From Zwartia panacis (GTDB lineage Bacteria > Pseudomonadota > Gammaproteobacteria > Burkholderiales > Burkholderiaceae_B), in assembly GCF_030410395.1 (NCBI RefSeq), contig NZ_JAUHHF010000001.1, positions 472,219 through 536,218 on the forward strand: 64,000 nucleotides of DNA, written 5' to 3'. The translations under genes were made by a program, and so were the position numbers. This document shows positions 58,903-64,000 of the stretch, piece by piece. Under the pieces are notes generated by a model. The model did no database searches. It was not told the DNA's origin and saw only the letters and a list, made by a program, of their open reading frames with translations. The first letter of the stretch is position 1. Each line of letters begins with the position of its first letter.

Positions 58903-60120
58903 ATGTCTGTGAATAATACTGAACCTTATCAGTCCGAAAAGACACCGGTTACGCCGCTCGTGCTTGGCGACCGAACGGACAATTACGTTGCCAAGGCTAT
59001 CTTGCTTGAGGAGGCTGCGCCGCCGTCTTATTTGAGAGCGACGATCAATCTGGCGGCTGTCTCTTTGGTTTTATTCTTGGTGTGGGCGTATTTTGCCAAG
59101 CTCGACGTTGTCGCGTTAGCGCCTGGACAAATTTTGCCAGTTGAGTCTGTCAAAGTTGTTCAGCATGTTGACGGTGGACGGATCGCCTCGATTCAGGTGA
59201 GGGATGGGCAGCTTGTCAAAAAGGGCGAAGTGCTCATGCGCCTCAATGATACGGAGGCCGCGGCTGAATATCAGACCTTGAGTGCAAAGTATTGGGGACT
59301 GTATGCAAGGGTGGAGCGACTGCGTGCCCTGATTGGCGAACGCCCGGCAAATTTCAGCGCAGTGCCTGAGATCTACAAAGAAACGGTGCAGGAGCAGCAG
59401 CACACTCTGAAAACTTCCTTGCAACAAATTTCTCAACAAAAAGACGAGATCAAAATTTTGAAAGAGGTCAGCAAGATCAGGACTGAGCTTGCAGAGGAAA
59501 AGCTTGCGACGCGTGTGCAGGCTCTGGATGCGCAGCGTGCATTGAGTCAGGCCGAGGCGGAGTTGCTTCGGTTTAGACGTGCTCAGATGGATGAGCTCAA
59601 TGAGTCTTCGAATGAGTTGGTTCAGATTCAGGAGCAACTCACTAAATTAAAAGACCGACTGGATCGTGTTGAGGTGCTGTCCCCATCTGATGGTGTCGTT
59701 CAGGATTTGAAGTTCCGAACGGTTGGAGGTGTGATCCCTGCCGGTGCGATGCTGATGAATGTTGTTCCTGTAGATAGTCAGATGCATGCTGAGGTCAGGG
59801 TTTCTCCCGTGGATATTGGTTTTGTAAAAATGGATCAGCCTGTCAGGCTTAAGGTCAGTACTTTTGATTTTATGCGTTATGGAACGATTGAGGGGCGTGT
59901 GTCCATGGTTTCACCATACAGCGTTTTAGGTGAAGGTCAAAATCCATACTTCAAGGTCAATATCACTGTGACAAAGGAGTATGTCGGTGATGATCAAACT
60001 AAAAAGGTCGAACCAGGAATGACTGTCCAGGCAGATATTTTGACCGACAGACAGTCCGTGTTGCGGTATTTACTCCGTCCGATTTATGTTGCTCTGAATC
60101 AGGGTATGCGTGAACGCTAA
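58903..60120 (+). CDS. HlyD-family membrane fusion protein
   Basis: The periplasmic adaptor of the type I secretion system, 405 residues. One membrane segment (about residues 46-63, INLAAVSLVLFLVWAYF) is followed by a lipoyl/barrel strand (GQILPVESVKVVQHVDGGRIASIQVRDGQLVKKGE), a long coiled coil (about 110-270) and the second lipoyl and beta-barrel halves (VLSPSDGVVQDLKF ... VEPGMTVQADI). Start choice is uncertain: GTG 58894, ATG 58903 or GTG 58909 (with GAGAAG at 58896-58901 at the best distance). It follows the ABC gene by about 40 bases. Confidence 0.9.
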   Translation: MSVNNTEPYQSEKTPVTPLVLGDRTDNYVAKAILLEEAAPPSYLRATINLAAVSLVLFLVWAYFAKLDVVALAPGQILPVESVKVVQHVDGGRIASIQVRDGQLVKKGEVLMRLNDTEAAAEYQTLSAKYWGLYARVERLRALIGERPANFSAVPEIYKETVQEQQHTLKTSLQQISQQKDEIKILKEVSKIRTELAEEKLATRVQALDAQRALSQAEAELLRFRRAQMDELNESSNELVQIQEQLTKLKDRLDRVEVLSPSDGVVQDLKFRTVGGVIPAGAMLMNVVPVDSQMHAEVRVSPVDIGFVKMDQPVRLKVSTFDFMRYGTIEGRVSMVSPYSVLGEGQNPYFKVNITVTKEYVGDDQTKKVEPGMTVQADILTDRQSVLRYLLRPIYVALNQGMRER

Positions 60121-60158
60121 CCTGGCCCTTGATAGACTGATAGCAGGCAGATAAAAAT

Positions 60159-61865
60159 ATGAACAAGCGCGAAGAAGGTGACTTGGATAAGAATCGGCCA
60201 CTTACGCCTCGGCAAGAACAAATTTTATCGTTATTGACCGAAGGCAAGAGTAATAAAGAAATCGCCGAGGAACTTGGGATTCAGCAAGGGACTGTGAAGC
60301 AGCACTTGTTTGTGCTCTTTCGCCGTCTCGGAGTCGTCAATCGCGCCAAAGCCGTGATCGCTGCAAGTCAGCTTTTGAAAGCCCAGCGATCAAGAGGACG
60401 TGAGTCTGGTTGGTCCAAGCCCGCTAAACAAACTTCTATCCATAAGCCTGGTTATGTCTGGCGAATGATCGCTGTGGTGGCGGTGTTTTTGCCCGATGCC
60501 ACATCCATTTCCACGGGCGTGCTGGTTCAGCGTGATCAGTACTTGCTGGCTTTAAGACAAACGGTTTCTGACTTCACGGAAGCCTTGGACGGTCAGTTTG
60601 TGTCCATGCCTTATGGAGGATTTCTTGCCTGGTTTGGTCATCCTTACTCACATCTGGATGATGCGGATCGCGCCGTACATTTGGCCCAGTCTATTCAAAA
60701 ATGGTCGGATGACTACTGCGCCCAACATTTTGTAGAAACAGACTCTGACTTATTGACCAGGCCAATCGGTATTGGTGTGGCTTCTCATCCAGAAGTCGTC
60801 GCTGAGAAAACGGTACAGCTGACCGGTGCTGAGTCCTTCAGATCTGCTGCGATTTTGGCGCGTCACGCTCGACCACTGGGTCGCCCGCTTGCAGACGAAT
60901 CGACACAACGGCTGGCACCTCTGAGCGTCCAGTGGCTCAAGGTCAAAGCATCTTCTGACAAACCGATTGGACGTCAGCGTGAGGGCAGTGTCTCTGCGAT
61001 TGGCGAGTATGGCCAGTTACTGCTGGATACGCGTTCGCGCTGGGGTGGTATTGATTTTGTGGATGAAATTTTTGCCTCTGCGAAGAGTGGCGTTGCGCAA
61101 TGGATGTCGGTCGAGTCTTGGCCCCCGGCTGCTGCGACTGCTTTAATTGATACGATAGGTAACGCAGCGGTTTCGCTGGGTTTCAATGTGCTGCGTCTGA
61201 GAATGCCTGTGCAGACGCGTCGCGACCGGATCGTTGCAGGTTTTGTCGGTCAGATTGAGATAGTTTCAGCGGTGCTGAATGCACCGGTGGGCAAGGTTTA
61301 TACGCTTTCTTCTGATGGAGAGAGATTAGGTTCCATGATTAGAGACTGCGCGAGTCAACCTTTAGTCATACAAGTTTATGGGCTCAAGGCTCTTGATGCA
61401 TTGGCGACTGTCCTGGGTGAGCGGGGTGTGAATCAATTAGTCTCCTGTCCGATCGTGATCGTTGCTGCAAACTTAATGGATGTTGGACAGGCACAAACTG
61501 TTGTCAGATTGCTGGGGCCGCGTCCTAAAAGTGATGCGCCCTCCAGAGTTTTCACCATGCGTACGAATGGACATGCCGATTTGCCCCAAGCCATACGCGC
61601 TGATTTACAAGCCATGCTTGATGGTTTATCAGTGACCTCGAAACAGTTGATTGTGGCTGCTGCGAATGATCCTGCTCGGCCGATTGATGATTTTGTGACA
61701 CAGGCGGGATTGCCCCATCATCAGACACAGTTCTGTTTATCAGAGTTGACGGCCTCCGGTTTAATTGCTCCTAAGTCTGGCGGAGGCTTTCAGTTTCGTG
61801 ACCTCATGACGGCGCAGGCAATCCATAGTTTGACAGTTGCCATTCCTGAGATGAATGTGACCTAA
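60159..61865 (+). CDS. LuxR-HTH protein fused to a degenerate nucleotide-cyclase-like domain
   Basis: A 568-residue protein. Residues about 14-72 are a LuxR/GerE HTH (LTPRQEQILSLLTEGKSNKEIAEELGIQQGTVKQHLFVLFRRLG), placed at the N-terminus rather than the usual C-terminus. Residues about 97-270 follow the class III nucleotide-cyclase pattern seen in cyclase-ATPase regulators: MPYGGFLAWFGHPYSHLDDADRAVHLAQSI, RPIGIGVAS and SFRSAAILARHARPLGRPLADESTQRL. The usual GDG metal-binding segment reads YGG, so the second metal Asp is missing and catalysis is unlikely. Residues 280-568 resemble a worn AAA-type region without a Walker A. It probably regulates this island; that role is inferred from position. 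Confidence 0.75.
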   Translation: MNKREEGDLDKNRPLTPRQEQILSLLTEGKSNKEIAEELGIQQGTVKQHLFVLFRRLGVVNRAKAVIAASQLLKAQRSRGRESGWSKPAKQTSIHKPGYVWRMIAVVAVFLPDATSISTGVLVQRDQYLLALRQTVSDFTEALDGQFVSMPYGGFLAWFGHPYSHLDDADRAVHLAQSIQKWSDDYCAQHFVETDSDLLTRPIGIGVASHPEVVAEKTVQLTGAESFRSAAILARHARPLGRPLADESTQRLAPLSVQWLKVKASSDKPIGRQREGSVSAIGEYGQLLLDTRSRWGGIDFVDEIFASAKSGVAQWMSVESWPPAAATALIDTIGNAAVSLGFNVLRLRMPVQTRRDRIVAGFVGQIEIVSAVLNAPVGKVYTLSSDGERLGSMIRDCASQPLVIQVYGLKALDALATVLGERGVNQLVSCPIVIVAANLMDVGQAQTVVRLLGPRPKSDAPSRVFTMRTNGHADLPQAIRADLQAMLDGLSVTSKQLIVAAANDPARPIDDFVTQAGLPHHQTQFCLSELTASGLIAPKSGGGFQFRDLMTAQAIHSLTVAIPEMNVT

Positions 61866-61882
61866 AGGAGCTCGAAGTATCA

Positions 61883-62686
61883 ATGAAAAGATCAGTGATC
61901 TTTTGCTCCAGTTTGATTTTTTTCGCTTTTTTTGTCGCGAGTTTTGCTCCTGCTCTCGCAGATGTCGGTGCGCGTCCCGTTGCGAGCGCGAGTGTCGTGG
62001 TGATGACAATGAGCGGAAGGATTTCAAAAAAGACGCTTGAAATGGTCCGTGGCTCTGTTCCAAAACCTCAAGGTGACCCTATTCCTGCCGGATTGATCGT
62101 GTTGCTCGATTCCTCCGGCGGTGACGGGGTGGTTGCGATGGAGATCGGCCGAATGCTCCGCGCGGCAAAAGCGCATATTTTTGTGACCGGTCAGTGCTCT
62201 AGCGCCTGTATGTTTATTTTGGCAAGCGGTGTTGTTCGAGGTGCGCCGGCCTACACAGTGGGAATCCATCGGGGTCGTATTACTGTGACAGATCAAGATG
62301 GAAAGATTTTGAAAGAGGTGGATGCCAGTGAAAATCCTAAAGCTGCCGCAGCCCTTACAAAGTTCGAGCGGGACGCAGAGGCTTATTTTGCTGAAATGGG
62401 TATGTCGCCTCAGCTATTTGCAGCAATGCAGGCGCACATCCAAAAGGGGGTTTACCGCTTGAGCCATAATCAAGTTGAGCAGTATCGTCTAACTGGTTTC
62501 GAAACACGCTATTTCAATGAGCGCGTCAGGTTTTTTGAGACCCAGACAGGTGTCTATAAAATGAATGGAACCGAGCTGCGTCGACGTACCGCAAAAGTGG
62601 CTTCTCGATGCGGGGAGTTTCAAAATGACCGAAAAGCATTTGTAGCCTGTTATTCCGAGGTATTGCGAGACCGGTATTTAAATTAA
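61883..62686 (+). CDS. Periplasmic ClpP/crotonase-fold protein (COG3904-like)
   Basis: A 267-residue exported protein with a signal peptide cleaved near residue 26 (FAPALA|DVG). The core follows the ClpP/SppA-like pattern: LIVLLDSSGGDGVVAMEIGRML, then TGQCSSACMFILASGVVRGAP with the candidate nucleophile Ser107 between Cys105 and Cys109, then VGIHRG with His129. Such COG3904-type proteins are predicted serine proteases of the periplasm; activity is unproven. The C-terminal 100 residues are helical with a further Cys pair (CGEFQN, VACYSE). AAAGGAG is at 61864-61870, 12 bases before the ATG. Neighbouring the adhesin gene, it may trim or release the adhesin. Confidence 0.75.
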   Translation: MKRSVIFCSSLIFFAFFVASFAPALADVGARPVASASVVVMTMSGRISKKTLEMVRGSVPKPQGDPIPAGLIVLLDSSGGDGVVAMEIGRMLRAAKAHIFVTGQCSSACMFILASGVVRGAPAYTVGIHRGRITVTDQDGKILKEVDASENPKAAAALTKFERDAEAYFAEMGMSPQLFAAMQAHIQKGVYRLSHNQVEQYRLTGFETRYFNERVRFFETQTGVYKMNGTELRRRTAKVASRCGEFQNDRKAFVACYSEVLRDRYLN

Positions 62687-62709
62687 TTTAGGGCGATTTT
62701 GTTACCAAA

Positions 62710-62719
62710 GTTATATAAC
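62710..62719. promoter_or_regulatory. Short AT-rich palindrome upstream of the adhesin gene
   Basis: GTTATATAAC is a perfect 10-bp palindrome about 90 bases before the adhesin ATG. It contains TATATA, which could also be a -10 box, though no good -35 was seen. Confidence 0.3.
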
Positions 62720-62772
62720 CTTTTGTGGTGTTGAGGGTATGCCTACCGCCTATTAAAGTCTAACTTATAGAA

Positions 62773-62787
62773 GTCTCAATTTGAGAC
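62773..62787. promoter_or_regulatory. Perfect 15-bp palindrome upstream of the adhesin gene
   Basis: GTCTCAA, T, TTGAGAC is a perfect inverted repeat 25 bases before the adhesin start and just before its ribosome-binding site (AAGG 62801-62804). Its size and symmetry fit an operator for a dimeric HTH regulator. It could instead form a small hairpin in the mRNA leader. Confidence 0.5.
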
Positions 62788-62811
62788 GAGCTGGACTGAT
62801 AAGGCATTGAA

Positions 62812-64000
62812 ATGGCTGACGAAAATAAACCTACTCCACAACAGTCCCAAGAGGCCGTTCAACTCGATAGTTTGACGTCGCTCCAGCAACCGACTGAAAG
62901 TGACCAGGCAGGGAGTGCCAACACAGCGGAGGTACGTGCCGATGCCGTGGTGACTCAGCCGAACACAAACGCTCCTGAAGGGCCCAGCTTTTACCTTCCC
63001 AATACTGACCTGACAAATGCCCCGCCTGTTCAGACCGGCGACAGCACAGTCAGTGAAACTGAGTCTGAGGATGACGCCAGGCCTTCCAATGTGGAAGATG
63101 CGTTGGCAGGTGAGGGTTTGCTTACTGTCACTGTCGCAGTTTCGCCAGAGATTCAAGCCGTCTCATCGGAGTCCGGCGAGGGAGGTCGATCACCGGATGT
63201 GATGAGCGCATCTACTGGTACAGGTGCGCCAGGACCTGCCAATACGCCACGCGCAGGAACAACGCAGGCACGAGCGGACGTACCGCTGGATGGTACTGAG
63301 CCCGCTGAAGTGAATGAACCAGTCCAGGTGATTGAGTCCGTCACTCCTGTGGCTGCGACTCAACCGATTGAATTGACTGTTGTACCTCAGGTGACTGAGG
63401 CGGTTGTCACAGAGGCTGTGCTTCCGGTCGATGTTTCGCCTATTGCGTTAACGATAGTGTCTCAGGTGACTGATGCTGTTGCCATAGAGCCTATTGTGCC
63501 GGTTGTAGCGACTTCATCACTTAGTGAAAATCCTGTTATTGCTGAAAGCGTATCGAGTTTGTCTAGCGCTTCTGTTGCCTTGACCGAAACCGATGCGGTG
63601 CTCAGTACGAGCGGCACGCTGACGTTGGCGGACGCGGATGCGACCGATGCGACGGTGGTGGCGCAGACGGATACGGCTGGCGCGTACGGGAAGTTCAGCA
63701 TCGGCACCAATGGTGCCTGGACGTACACGACCAACGACGCGGCCAACCAGCTCAATGCGGGTCAGGTCGTCACCGAGGTGTTTACGGTGGCCACGAGCGA
63801 TGGTGGCAGCGCGACGGTGACGGTGAACCTCACCGGCACGAATGATGTGGCCACGCTCACGAGCGACACGAAAGCCTTGACCGAAACCGATGCGGTGCTC
63901 AGTACGAGCGGCACGCTGACGTTGGCGGACGCGGATGCGACCGATGCGACGGTGGTGGCGCAGACGGATACGGCTGGCGCGTACGGGAAGTTCAGCATCG
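62812..64000 (+). CDS. VCBS-repeat type I-secreted adhesin (N-terminal part)
   Basis: The 5' end of a very large surface protein; 396 residues are visible and the frame runs off the right edge. Residues 1-250 are hydrophilic and Thr/Val/Pro/Glu-rich (MADENKPTPQQSQEAVQLDS ... VVPQVTEAVVTEAVLP), without a Sec signal peptide, as expected for type I secretion. From about residue 255 VCBS repeats of 99 residues begin (LTETDAVLSTSGTLTLADAD). Such repeats are common in BapA/LapA-like biofilm adhesins. ATG 62812 follows AAGG at a normal distance. The secretion signal would lie at the missing C-terminus. Confidence 0.88.
   Translation, partial: MADENKPTPQQSQEAVQLDSLTSLQQPTESDQAGSANTAEVRADAVVTQPNTNAPEGPSFYLPNTDLTNAPPVQTGDSTVSETESEDDARPSNVEDALAGEGLLTVTVAVSPEIQAVSSESGEGGRSPDVMSASTGTGAPGPANTPRAGTTQARADVPLDGTEPAEVNEPVQVIESVTPVAATQPIELTVVPQVTEAVVTEAVLPVDVSPIALTIVSQVTDAVAIEPIVPVVATSSLSENPVIAESVSSLSSASVALTETDAVLSTSGTLTLADADATDATVVAQTDTAGAYGKFSIGTNGAWTYTTNDAANQLNAGQVVTEVFTVATSDGGSATVTVNLTGTNDVATLTSDTKALTETDAVLSTSGTLTLADADATDATVVAQTDTAGAYGKFSI
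63577..64000. repeat. 297-bp VCBS coding repeats (one complete, one cut by the window end)
   Basis: A unit starting GCCTTGACCGAAACC at 63577 recurs at 63874, a period of 297 bases or 99 residues. The visible 127 bases of the second copy appear identical to the first. The array continues beyond the window. Confidence 0.93.

Noticed and set aside
63577..64000. CRISPR array
   Set aside because: The repeat is 297 bp, in frame and codes for VCBS domains; there are no short palindromic repeats or unique spacers.

Overview
This 64 kb window is chromosomal DNA from a betaproteobacterium of the order Burkholderiales, probably an Alcaligenaceae-like lineage of moderate GC. The evidence is the gene order ndk-rlmN-rodZ-ispG-hisS-yfgM-bamB-der-hisC-hfq-hflX-hflK-hflC-hisZ-purA, the use of HisZ, and the sequences of the DnaG, RpoD and HisZ proteins. 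Family names come from reading the protein sequences; no database search was possible.

Layout. (1) 1-14580: housekeeping genes: glnE (minus strand, cut by the left edge), the AsmA-like yhdP, trxA-rho on the minus strand, parE-parC, a 2Fe-2S/flavin reductase and an orphan UgpB-type binding protein ending at a strong terminator. (2) 14672-23478: an eight-gene, overlapping type IVb pilus operon of the R64/PilL-V type (PilL/TcpQ-like lipoprotein, PilN secretin, PilO, PilP, PilQ ATPase, PilR, major prepilin PilS, PilV-like minor pilin). It has no pilM, pilT, prepilin peptidase or shufflon recombinase. (3) 23641-28321: alaS, a TusA-like gene and rpsP-rimM-trmD, without the usual rplS. (4) 28367-47338: valS (minus), then the long conserved run from ndk to purA and a phosphoribosyltransferase gene. 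(5) 47420-52426: the macromolecular synthesis operon rpsU-dnaG-rpoD; RpoD carries a very long Lys/Pro/Ala-rich histone-H1-like N-terminus. (6) 52426-64000: a surface-adhesin secretion island. It holds a LuxR-type regulator with a dead receiver, a TolC/NodT-type outer-membrane lipoprotein, a double-length fused ABC exporter, an HlyD-type adaptor, a LuxR-HTH protein fused to a degenerate nucleotide-cyclase-like domain, a periplasmic ClpP-fold protein, and the 5' end of a VCBS-repeat adhesin that runs off the right edge.

How they work together. Most of the window is growth machinery (translation, replication, topology, envelope quality control). The two accessory blocks both concern the cell surface. 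The pilus block makes a thin type IVb pilus. The right-hand island looks like a self-contained type I secretion unit (ABC + HlyD + TolC) for the adhesin encoded at its end, with its own regulator and a periplasmic protease-like protein. That island is the best candidate for an undescribed system, because the exporter is fused and asymmetric in its catalytic residues, and because the regulator couples DNA binding to a cyclase-like fold that has lost at least one metal ligand.

No tRNA, rRNA, CRISPR array or insertion sequence was found, and no gene-free stretch exceeds about 280 bases.
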